Positions 1-6,488 of a DNA stretch of 64,000 nucleotides are shown one piece after another. Source of the DNA: Serratia ureilytica (GTDB lineage: Bacteria > Pseudomonadota > Gammaproteobacteria > Enterobacterales > Enterobacteriaceae); assembly GCF_013375155.1 (NCBI RefSeq), contig NZ_JABXOF010000015.1, positions 20,463 to 84,462 of the forward strand, in the 5' to 3' direction. The notes under the pieces are model-generated. The model saw only the letters and a list, made by a program, of their open reading frames with translations, was not told the origin of the DNA and ran no database searches. How positions within the stretch are numbered: the first letter of the stretch is position 1; each line of letters starts with the position of its first letter. Position numbers and translations under genes: made by a program.

Positions 1-2
1 GG

Positions 3-68
3 TCTGCCAGCACGGTAATGCCGGATGTTGCCATCAAAGGGGGGCTGAATGTCGCAAGCGGTGAATAA
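3..68 (+). CDS. 3' end of an upstream conjugation gene (partial)
   Basis: An open frame enters from the left edge and stops at a TAA ending at base 68, overlapping the next gene's start by 20 bases. Such overlaps are usual in this operon. In related elements the gene before the PFL_4697-family gene is the coupling protein TraD, so this may be its tail. About 21 residues are too few to identify it. Confidence 0.3.
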   Translation, partial: SASTVMPDVAIKGGLNVASGE

Positions 69-807
69 TCAGCCTCAGCAGCCCGTACAACCCCGTAAGC
101 ATGGGCTGTTTTACAATGTACTGTGGGGCTGGCCGTGGATGCTGATCGGTATGTTCCTGGCTTCGCTTTTGGTGAGCCTGGTGATCGAATATGTCGGGAT
201 GGCATTCTTCTGGCCAGAGCTTGGCGCGTCGCACAGTGAAGCGGTGATGAACACCGAGTTGGGGTACCTGTCCTCTGAATTCACGCGTAGTTTGCTGTTG
301 TCTGAACCGTCAGTGACCGTCACCCGTTGGATTATGACGGCGTATCAATGGACCTTCGTGGACAGCGGCTTTTTGGGCTGGATTAAGCAGGCGTATGATA
401 CGCAGGTACACAGCCAGAATGCCGTAGCCAGGGAGCTGAACAGCTGGAGCGGTTGGCTGGCTACCACGCTTAAAGAGTACCTGATGGCGACGGTGTACGT
501 CACCGTGATCACCCTGGTACGTGTGACCATTCTGGTGCTGTCCATCCCGCTGTTTATCCTGGTGGTCCTGGTTGCGCTGACCGAGGGGTTGGGGCGGCGT
601 GATATTCGGCGCTACGGTGCCGGCTATGAGTCGAGCTTTGTGTACCACCACGCCAAGCGGATGGTGAAACCGGCGGTGTATATCCCCTGCATGCTGTACT
701 TGTCCTGGCCAACAGCGGTATACCCCAATCTGCTGTTGTTGCCGGCCGCTATCCTGCTCGGCATTGCGGTGACAGTGACGACAGCGTCGTTTAAGAAATA
801 TTTGTAG
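49..807 (+). CDS. ICE membrane protein, PFL_4697 family (TIGR03747, DUF4400)
   Basis: Predicted inner-membrane component of the G-type conjugative system, 252 residues. A long hydrophobic segment starts after a short polar N-terminus (about residues 24-46). A second lies near 155-180, and a hydrophobic C-terminal third holds one or two more. The motif ALTEGLGRRDIRRYGAGYESSFVYHHAK (read in two parts around residues 175-203) is typical of the family. The start is supported by a G-rich ribosome binding site just upstream. Its precise role in the channel is unknown. It is the first complete gene of the left transfer block and is followed by a 220-base gap, unlike the overlapping genes downstream. 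Confidence 0.85.
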   Translation: MSQAVNNQPQQPVQPRKHGLFYNVLWGWPWMLIGMFLASLLVSLVIEYVGMAFFWPELGASHSEAVMNTELGYLSSEFTRSLLLSEPSVTVTRWIMTAYQWTFVDSGFLGWIKQAYDTQVHSQNAVARELNSWSGWLATTLKEYLMATVYVTVITLVRVTILVLSIPLFILVVLVALTEGLGRRDIRRYGAGYESSFVYHHAKRMVKPAVYIPCMLYLSWPTAVYPNLLLLPAAILLGIAVTVTTASFKKYL

Positions 808-896
808 GTGCCTGAAATCCAGGCTGGACGGCGGCGTACAAAACTGGCTTTTGTGCGCTGCCGTCAGCAGACAAGCCGCCGTGCGGCGCGGCAGTA

Positions 897-996
897 TTCC
901 CTGGTTAAAAATCATCTAAATTTCATAACGAGTTTCCTACTGTCCTTCTTGTTCGAACCATTTATTGTCCTCTGAATGCCCCCTAAATATTTTTGT
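897..996 (+). repeat. Imperfect direct repeat, copy 1
   Basis: About 100 non-coding bases upstream of the 61-residue gene resemble bases 1364-1455 upstream of the next gene. Shared blocks include a TTCCC-TGG-TAAAAAT start, ATAA-GAGTT in the middle and a CCCTAAAT close to the Shine-Dalgarno. The similarity is seen directly. A shared promoter or operator is inference. Confidence 0.55.
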
Positions 997-1029
997 GGCT
1001 CTGCAATTTAATCGAAACCGAGGTGTTGA

Positions 1030-1215
1030 ATGAATCTGTATATTTGCGCTGTTATTGCTCTTGAGGCTGTTATTCTAGCCACACTGCTTAAACCTATTTT
1101 AGAGAAAGCCCCTCCGGAAAACCGTGTTCAACGTTGGTTACGTGTCCTACAAGTATTTGCGATCTTGTGTATTGGGGGATCCATGTTCCTTTTCAGTGTC
1201 GTGATGCATTTATGA
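1030..1215 (+). CDS. Small two-helix membrane protein, unknown
   Basis: A 61-residue protein with two hydrophobic stretches (about residues 3-19 and 38-58) joined by a charged loop containing RVQRWLRV. The start has GAGG eight bases upstream. It sits alone between the PFL_4697-family gene and the RAQPRD gene. A stable hairpin follows, and imperfectly repeated upstream sequence lies on both sides, which suggests separate insertion into the operon. Its lower GC than the transfer genes agrees with that. I recognise no family. An exclusion-like or regulatory membrane peptide is possible but unsupported. Confidence 0.55.
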   Translation: MNLYICAVIALEAVILATLLKPILEKAPPENRVQRWLRVLQVFAILCIGGSMFLFSVVMHL

Positions 1216-1246
1216 GGTCGGGCTGATTCTGATACTGGTATTACTG

Positions 1247-1265
1247 CCGTTGGTGTTACCAACGG
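1247..1265 (+). terminator. Hairpin after the 61-residue gene
   Basis: A perfect 8-base stem, CCGTTGGT with ACCAACGG, closes a 3-base loop. It is framed by an outer GGTAT/ATACC pairing and followed by TCCTTTTCTT. It may be a terminator or attenuator between the small gene and the RAQPRD gene. Confidence 0.5.
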
Positions 1266-1363
1266 TGCAAAACTGATACCTCCTTTTCTTATTGCTGTTG
1301 ATGTACAAAATAGGCCTTTGTACAACAATAGTGTCTGCAGACCGCTTATTTAGCTTCATGCGC

Positions 1364-1455
1364 TTCCCCTGGCTAAAAATTATCAAAATTCCATAAAGAG
1401 TTATCCGCTGACCTCCCGCCCCATCTATCGCACCCTGAGAGCACCCTAAATCATC
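1364..1455 (+). repeat. Imperfect direct repeat, copy 2
   Basis: Second copy of the intergenic sequence at 897-996, ending at the Shine-Dalgarno of the RAQPRD gene. The two copies bracket the 61-residue gene and its hairpin. Confidence 0.55.
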
Positions 1456-1470
1456 AAGGAGTGCTTGTGT

Positions 1471-1800
1471 ATGCCTATCCCCGTTGTTCGTGGCCTCAGC
1501 GCCGGCTGCTTGCTGGGCCTGACTTTGCTGACCGCACTGCCTGCCTTTGCTGCTGAAAAAGATGAGCTGGCCTCTGCCCAGCGGATGCTGATTCAGGTGC
1601 AGGTAGCACTTGAACGTGCGCGTGTTGCCGCCGTTCAGGCGGACCCGTCGGAGCGCGGTCGTTTCTTCTTCGACTATGCCCGCGCTACCGCCGATCTCAA
1701 GACCATCAATGCCGGCATTGACCGCTATCTGGAACCCTCGCGTGCCCAACCACGTGATGGCAGTGCGGTGGCCGGCAACTACCGTCGGGAGCGCCCCTGA
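1471..1800 (+). CDS. RAQPRD-family ICE protein (TIGR01690)
   Basis: A 109-residue secreted protein. A signal peptide (hydrophobic residues about 8-27, ending ALPAFAA) is followed by a helical domain and the family-naming motif RAQPRD near the C-terminus. The ATG at 1471 is chosen because AAGGAG ends nine bases before it. A TTG two codons earlier is too close. The stop codon shares one base with the next start, so translation is coupled. The family is found only in this class of ICE and is thought to act in the periplasm, with no biochemical role established. Confidence 0.88.
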   Translation: MPIPVVRGLSAGCLLGLTLLTALPAFAAEKDELASAQRMLIQVQVALERARVAAVQADPSERGRFFFDYARATADLKTINAGIDRYLEPSRAQPRDGSAVAGNYRRERP

Positions 1801-2042
1801 TGGCCATGACCGGTGCTCAGGAGCAGGCCTTCAAGGCGGCCAGCGGCGGTGTTGAAGTCAATATTTTGTCGCTGATTTGCATCGGTGGGTTACTGGCGGT
1901 GCTGTTTGTCTGGGCGGCCTGGGCACTGACCGATATCTGGAAGGGATGGAGCAACGAAAAGCTTCGCAACTCAGCGATGGTTCAGTTTGCCGTCAGGCTC
2001 GTGTTGTTGCTGCTCGTTGTTACCTGGATGTTTGCCAGCTGA
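1800..2042 (+). CDS. ICE protein, PFL_4701 family (TIGR03758)
   Basis: An 80-residue protein with two membrane segments (about 20-43 and 58-78) separated by a short basic loop containing WKGWSNEKLR. Length and layout match the PFL_4701 family, a small inner-membrane piece always found between the RAQPRD protein and the PFL_4702 protein. Its start overlaps the preceding stop by one base. An ATG two codons later is an alternative. Its size and topology resemble pilin-like or VirB2/VirB3-like subunits, but that is only analogy. Confidence 0.8.
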   Translation: MAMTGAQEQAFKAASGGVEVNILSLICIGGLLAVLFVWAAWALTDIWKGWSNEKLRNSAMVQFAVRLVLLLLVVTWMFAS

Positions 2043-2105
2043 CCCCGCTGAGACGCTGGACCGTTTTTCACGTTATTAATTTCACTCTGCAAAAAGGAAT
2101 GCTTT

Positions 2106-2471
2106 ATGAATGCTGTAGTTCGTCTTTTCCGTCATTTTTCTGCGCGTGTCGCGGTAGCGACTTCTCTAGCTTATGCCGCCAGTCAACCGGCGCAGGCTGC
2201 ATTGCCGAGCGTTGAGCCGCCGTCTTCCGGAGGTGGCGGTGGACTGATGGATACCCTCAAAGGTTACATTCAGGACGGCATCGTCATCCTGGGGCTGGTC
2301 GCAGCCGCCGTGGCGTTTCTTGTGGTAGCAAACTCTGCAATCTCCACCTTCCATGAGGTGCGCGAAGGTAAATCCAACTGGGGTAAGTTCGGCGCCATTA
2401 TCGTGGTCGGTATTGTGCTGCTGGTTGCGGTTATCTGGCTGGTCGGCAAGTCCGCCGAAATCCTGTTCTAA
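2106..2471 (+). CDS. ICE membrane protein, PFL_4702 family (TIGR03745)
   Basis: A 121-residue protein with a signal peptide of about 30 residues (cleavage likely after AQA), a glycine-rich linker, then two hydrophobic helices (about 57-80 and 97-117). The layout resembles a VirB2/TraA-type major pilin precursor: signal, short loop, two helices. Pilin is therefore the most economical role, although the family is annotated only as a membrane protein. AAGGA precedes the ATG. It lies between the PFL_4701 protein and TIGR03750, the standard order in G-type systems. Confidence 0.85.
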   Translation: MNAVVRLFRHFSARVAVATSLAYAASQPAQAALPSVEPPSSGGGGGLMDTLKGYIQDGIVILGLVAAAVAFLVVANSAISTFHEVREGKSNWGKFGAIIVVGIVLLVAVIWLVGKSAEILF

Positions 2472-2482
2472 GGTGACCCGCC

Positions 2483-2848
2483 ATGCAGACTATCCGATTT
2501 TTACCTGACCGCCTCAATGCCGAGCCTGTCGTCTTCCGGGGTTTCACCACCCCGGAGATGGGGTTGGCGGCGTTGGCGGGCGTAGGGCTGGGTCTGCTCG
2601 TGTCGTTGCCGTTTCTTCCTCTTGCCGGCTGGGTTGTGATACCCACCGGCATGCTGGTGACACCGCTTCTCGTCATCTGGTTTGGGGGCAGCCGGCTGAC
2701 GCGCCTTAAGCGCGGTAAACCGGAGAATTATATCTGGCAGCGTCTCGAGGCGCGTAAACGTCGCATGGGGTGGGGGGATCCCACCCTGATTATCGACAAA
2801 CAGGGCTGGTCGTTGCGTCGCAGCCGCGTTGTTAAGAGGTCCACATGA
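2483..2848 (+). CDS. Conjugative transfer protein TIGR03750 (TraL-like position)
   Basis: A 121-residue protein with two adjacent membrane helices (about 27-48 and 52-70) and a basic C-terminal tail containing RLKRGKPENYIWQRLEARKRR. This TraL/VirB3-like arrangement is typical of TIGR03750. The protein is expected to sit in the inner membrane beside the VirB4 ATPase. Its stop overlaps the next ATG by four bases (ATGA), implying coupled translation. Confidence 0.85.
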   Translation: MQTIRFLPDRLNAEPVVFRGFTTPEMGLAALAGVGLGLLVSLPFLPLAGWVVIPTGMLVTPLLVIWFGGSRLTRLKRGKPENYIWQRLEARKRRMGWGDPTLIIDKQGWSLRRSRVVKRST

Positions 2849-3516
2849 GCCGTTTCAGACATGCGGTTAAAAACCGCGATCAGCATATTCTCACGTTGCG
2901 TGTTGCCTGTGGCGTGCTGGTCGTTTTCCTTCTGGTAGCCAGCATCGGCTGGATGCGGGCGCCAGACAATTTGACCATCCATAACCCGCCAGACCTGCGC
3001 AGCGGCTCTACCCGCGCCTGGTGGGAGGTACCACCGTCCACGGTCTACAGCTTCGGTTTTTATATCTTCCAGCAACTCAATGCCTGGCCTAAGAACGGTG
3101 ATGTCGATTACCCGGCCAAAATTGCCGCGCTGTCTCCTTATCTGACCGACTCCTGCGCACGTTTCCTGAAGGCGGACGCCAAAAAGCGTAGCGAAAGCGG
3201 TGAACTTGCCGGCAGGACGCGCGTGGTATTCGAAATCCCTGAGCATGGTTACAACGGCCGTTATAACCAGAGCCCGGTGACGGTCAAAGGCCGTGATAAC
3301 TGGGTGGTACGCCTTGATCTGGTGGCGGACGAGTCCTTTGCCGGCGAACCGGTGAAACGCGCACTGACACGTTACCCGCTGAAAGTGGTGCGCGCAGAAG
3401 GGGATCCGGAACGTAATGAGTTTGGTCTGGCACTGGATTGTTACGACAGCATGCCACAGCGTCTTGCTGCGGCGCCGGCGGAACCCGCGCCTGAGAAAAA
3501 AGGAGTATTCCAATGA
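2845..3516 (+). CDS. ICE protein, PFL_4703 family (TIGR03746; TraE-like)
   Basis: A 223-residue protein with one N-terminal membrane anchor (about residues 17-38) and a periplasmic domain. That domain carries the conserved start MRAPDNLTIHNPPDLRSG and the later block RVVFEIPEHG. The layout is that of VirB8/TraE proteins, which scaffold the channel on the periplasmic side. It overlaps both neighbours by four bases. The Pro/Ala/Glu-rich tail is variable in the family. Confidence 0.86.
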   Translation: MSRFRHAVKNRDQHILTLRVACGVLVVFLLVASIGWMRAPDNLTIHNPPDLRSGSTRAWWEVPPSTVYSFGFYIFQQLNAWPKNGDVDYPAKIAALSPYLTDSCARFLKADAKKRSESGELAGRTRVVFEIPEHGYNGRYNQSPVTVKGRDNWVVRLDLVADESFAGEPVKRALTRYPLKVVRAEGDPERNEFGLALDCYDSMPQRLAAAPAEPAPEKKGVFQ

Positions 3517-4418
3517 TGAAAGCACGTGTTCTGGCGCTTTCCCTGAGTGTACTTCCCCTGGCGGCGACGTTTATCGTGCCGGTTACGCAGGCGGAAGAGC
3601 TGATGAAATGGGAGCGTATCCCGTTGCAAATCCCGCTGGCCGTCGGCAAGGAGCGGGTGTTGTTTGCCGATAAAAATGTCCGCGTCGGCTTCCCGCCGGC
3701 GCTGAACGGTAAGCTGCGAGTGCAAAGCAGTGGCGGTGCGGTTTATCTGAAAGCGGATGCCGCTTTCCCGCCAACGCGTCTGCAGCTGCAGGACGTGGAA
3801 AACGGGGAGGTTATTCTCCTTGATGTGACGGCATCGGACAAAGGCTCGGCCGAACCGGTGCGTATTGTCTACAGCGGTGACGTGACCTCAGTTAGCAGCA
3901 GTGACGCGTCAGCTGCTTCAGGGGGAAACAACGCGGCGCCTGGGGCGGATAACGGTACCCAGGCGAAGCGTAAAAAAGTCAAATACAACGCGCCGCTGCC
4001 GGTTGTCCTGACGCGTTACGCAGCACAAAGCCTGTACGGCCCGGTGCGTACGGTTGAAGCGGTGCCCGGCATTCATCCGGTCAACCCGCACCTGCCGAAA
4101 CGTATCACCACACTGTACCCGTCAGAGCCGGTGACCATCACGCCGCTGGGCGGCTGGGGTGTTGGCAGCCGCAACGTGGTAGCGCTGAAGGTGCAAAACA
4201 CCGCCAGCCGCAAAATCACGCTCGATCCCCGGGTACTGCAGGGGCATTTTGTGACGGCGACGTTCCAGCACCGCTATCTTGGCCCGGTGGGGACTCCGGA
4301 AGACACCACCACGCTGTACCTGGTTACCGCCGGTCGCCCGGACGGGGCGTTTGTCGCGGAACCATCGGCGGTTCGCAAAGCCGTAAAAGCGGTGAAGAAG
4401 GGGGCAAACCATGACTGA
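3513..4418 (+). CDS. ICE protein, PFL_4704 family (TIGR03749; TraK-like)
   Basis: A 301-residue secreted protein. A signal peptide (about 1-27, ending TQA) precedes an N-terminal beta-rich domain, a low-complexity Ser/Ala/Gly linker near 120-150, and a C-terminal domain with SRNVVALKVQN and RVLQGHFVTATFQH. The position between TraE-like and TraB-like genes fits a TraK/VirB9-type outer-membrane core component. AAAGGAG lies nine bases before the ATG. The gene overlaps the previous one by four bases and the next by eight. Confidence 0.87.
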   Translation: MMKARVLALSLSVLPLAATFIVPVTQAEELMKWERIPLQIPLAVGKERVLFADKNVRVGFPPALNGKLRVQSSGGAVYLKADAAFPPTRLQLQDVENGEVILLDVTASDKGSAEPVRIVYSGDVTSVSSSDASAASGGNNAAPGADNGTQAKRKKVKYNAPLPVVLTRYAAQSLYGPVRTVEAVPGIHPVNPHLPKRITTLYPSEPVTITPLGGWGVGSRNVVALKVQNTASRKITLDPRVLQGHFVTATFQHRYLGPVGTPEDTTTLYLVTAGRPDGAFVAEPSAVRKAVKAVKKGANHD

Positions 4419-5913
4419 GGTGAAATCCAACATGCTGCCGAAGGTCATTGTGTTCGGCGTGCTGGCCACCGCGATCATCGTCGGGCTTAAGGCCTGCAGC
4501 GGCGGTAAAGCACAGGAGGAGACTCAGCAGGCGCATAACGTGCTGGCCAGCATGTCGCCGGAAGAGCTGCGGGCGCTGGGTGTAGAGGGGGATACTCCAG
4601 AAGATACGCTGCGTACCCTGGTGGGCACCCTACGTACTACCCGAACCCAGCAGGCCGAGTTGCAGAAAAACATTGATAAAGTGCTGAAAGAAAACGAAGA
4701 ACTTCGCAAGCGCAATACCAATGTGTCCGGTCAGGTCAATGAGGCCGTGGCCGGCTTCCAAAAACAAGCACAGCAGCGCCAGCAGCAGCTTCAGCAAGAG
4801 CAGCAAACGCTGATGGGAAAAATCCAGACGCTGACCGAGCAGTTGAGTGCGAACAAGGACAAGGCAAAAAGCGACAGTGATATTCCGCTGGGGCTGGGAC
4901 TGGATGGCTTGGGTGCCGGGGACGGTGGGGCCGCTCCTGGTCAGGATGGCTTGATGTGGGTCGGTCCGAAAGACATGAAAGAACCCGACCCGCGTAATCC
5001 GAACAGCGTCAAAGACGGCCCGCAGTTCCCGACGTCGTTCCTGTCGGACAATGCGATCACACGCCAAAAAGCTGCCTATGAGCAGCAGGTTAAAGGACAT
5101 ACCAATGAAAAAGGGGCGGAGGAGAACGCCGAGCCGGTGTTTACCCTGCCTGAGAATTCCACCCTGGTGGGCAGCCGCGCCATGACGGCGCTGCTGGGCC
5201 GCGTGCCGATCAACGGCACGGTGACTGACCCGTACCCGTTCAAGCTGATGATTGGCAAAGACAACCTGACGGCGAACGGCATCGAGTTGCCGGACGTCGA
5301 GGGTGCGATTGTCTCGGGGACCGCCAGCGGGGACTGGACGTTGTCGTGCGTGCGCGGCCAGGTCAACAGCATCACCTTCGTGTTTGCGGACGGGACGGTC
5401 CGCACCCTGCCAAAACCCAACACCAACATGAATGCCAACGGCAGTAACAATAATGCCGGCAGTAATGCGAAGGAGGTCAGCACCACCGCCGGCATCGGCT
5501 GGATCTCCGATGACAACGGTATCCCGTGCATCGGTGGAGAGCGTAAGTCCAATGCCTCGACCTATCTGCCGACGATCGCCGCCTTGTCGGCCGCCAGCGC
5601 CGCCGGGGAAGGGATCAGTCAGGGGCAATACACCACGCAAAACAATGTGAATGGCATCACCTCGACCATGACCGGTAATGCCGGCCAGGCCGTGCTAGGC
5701 AAGGCGCTGTCAGGCGGGATGAAAGAGACCGCCGACTGGGTGCGTGAGCGCTACGGCATGATGTTCGACGCCGTGTACGTTCCGCCGGGCCAGAAGCTGG
5801 CCGTGCACATTACTCGCCAGCTGGCGATCGACTTTGAGACCAAAGGGCGCAAGGTGCGTTACGACGACTTCAGCCTGCCTGGCGAAGACGGCAACACCGG
5901 CGGGCTGGATTAA
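4411..5913 (+). CDS. ICE protein, PFL_4705 family (TIGR03752; TraB-like)
   Basis: A 500-residue protein of the TraB/VirB10 type. It has a short cytoplasmic start, a membrane helix at about 9-28, a long Gln-rich coiled coil at about 70-150, a Gly/Pro-rich flexible stretch, and a C-terminal beta domain. The domain carries VPINGTVTDPYPFKLMIG and the closing VYVPPGQKLAVHI, which is conserved in TraB. Such proteins span the periplasm and link the inner membrane to the outer-membrane ring. The start overlaps the previous gene by eight bases. Confidence 0.88.
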   Translation: MTEVKSNMLPKVIVFGVLATAIIVGLKACSGGKAQEETQQAHNVLASMSPEELRALGVEGDTPEDTLRTLVGTLRTTRTQQAELQKNIDKVLKENEELRKRNTNVSGQVNEAVAGFQKQAQQRQQQLQQEQQTLMGKIQTLTEQLSANKDKAKSDSDIPLGLGLDGLGAGDGGAAPGQDGLMWVGPKDMKEPDPRNPNSVKDGPQFPTSFLSDNAITRQKAAYEQQVKGHTNEKGAEENAEPVFTLPENSTLVGSRAMTALLGRVPINGTVTDPYPFKLMIGKDNLTANGIELPDVEGAIVSGTASGDWTLSCVRGQVNSITFVFADGTVRTLPKPNTNMNANGSNNNAGSNAKEVSTTAGIGWISDDNGIPCIGGERKSNASTYLPTIAALSAASAAGEGISQGQYTTQNNVNGITSTMTGNAGQAVLGKALSGGMKETADWVRERYGMMFDAVYVPPGQKLAVHITRQLAIDFETKGRKVRYDDFSLPGEDGNTGGLD

Positions 5914-5937
5914 CGCGTCATTCGGAGGAGAAAAGGC

Positions 5938-6057
5938 ATGCTGTGGCGTCAATGCGAAAGGATGAATCGCCCACAGGGTTGGGCGCTGGTTTTGCTGTCC
6001 TGCTGCGCGTTTTGGCTGGGTGTGCTGCTCCTGCTGTGTTTGCTTATAAGAGAATGA
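5938..6057 (+). CDS. Small membrane peptide, 39 residues, unknown
   Basis: This short frame lies between the TraB-like and lipoprotein genes. It has the best ribosome binding site in the interval (GGAGGAGAAAAGGC before ATG). It encodes a basic, Cys-containing N-terminus followed by one strongly hydrophobic helix (about residues 15-36) and ends LLIRE. Its TGA overlaps an in-frame ATG of the lipoprotein gene as ATGA. The overlap and the ribosome site argue for real translation and coupling. The longer alternative reading of this stretch in the lipoprotein frame lacks a good ribosome site. No family recognised. Confidence 0.55.
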   Translation: MLWRQCERMNRPQGWALVLLSCCAFWLGVLLLLCLLIRE

Positions 6058-6062
6058 TAATC

Positions 6063-6488
6063 ATGCGGAAAAATCTGTTTAATCGAGTTATGGCGATCAC
6101 TGTCATTGTCAGCGTCATGGCGTTGGCCGGCTGTTCGACGTCGAAAGAGGAAATGCTGCCGCCAGGCGACAGCTCGATGCTGGAATTGTGGCAGGGTGAA
6201 GACGGTGGCGGTTCAGCGCGTAATGCGGTGGCGGCACGCGACAGCCTGCGCCGGCCGCTCACCGAGAACGAAAGCCAGGCAACAGCCGCAAGCGATCGCA
6301 GCTACAGCCGCACGCAGGAAAGCGAAATCAGCCAGCAGTTCCCGCGCCTGCCGAATCCCGACCTTGTGATGTACGTGTTCCCGCACCTGGCGGATGGCAA
6401 CGCGCCGGTGCCGGGCTACAGCACCGTGTTCCCGTTCTACAGTCAGGTGCAGTATGCGATGCCGGGTGAACGGACGGAGGCCTACTGA
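6063..6488 (+). CDS. ICE lipoprotein TIGR03751 (TraV-like)
   Basis: A 141-residue outer-membrane lipoprotein. The hydrophobic signal ends in the lipobox LAGC, so Cys near residue 22 is the acylated residue. The mature part ends with a Pro/Tyr-rich block (YVFPHLADGNAPVPGYSTVFPFY) that is typical of the family. It corresponds in position to TraV/VirB7, which anchors the outer ring. I chose ATG 6063 because AAGAG lies ten bases upstream. ATG 6054, which overlaps the 39-residue frame, is an alternative, and an in-frame ATG at 5943 is less likely. The stop shares a base with the next start. Confidence 0.83.
   Translation: MRKNLFNRVMAITVIVSVMALAGCSTSKEEMLPPGDSSMLELWQGEDGGGSARNAVAARDSLRRPLTENESQATAASDRSYSRTQESEISQQFPRLPNPDLVMYVFPHLADGNAPVPGYSTVFPFYSQVQYAMPGERTEAY

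Noticed and set aside
4630..5640. A 336-residue antisense frame in the TraB-like gene
   Set aside because: Shadow of a GC-rich gene with third-position bias. No recognisable protein.
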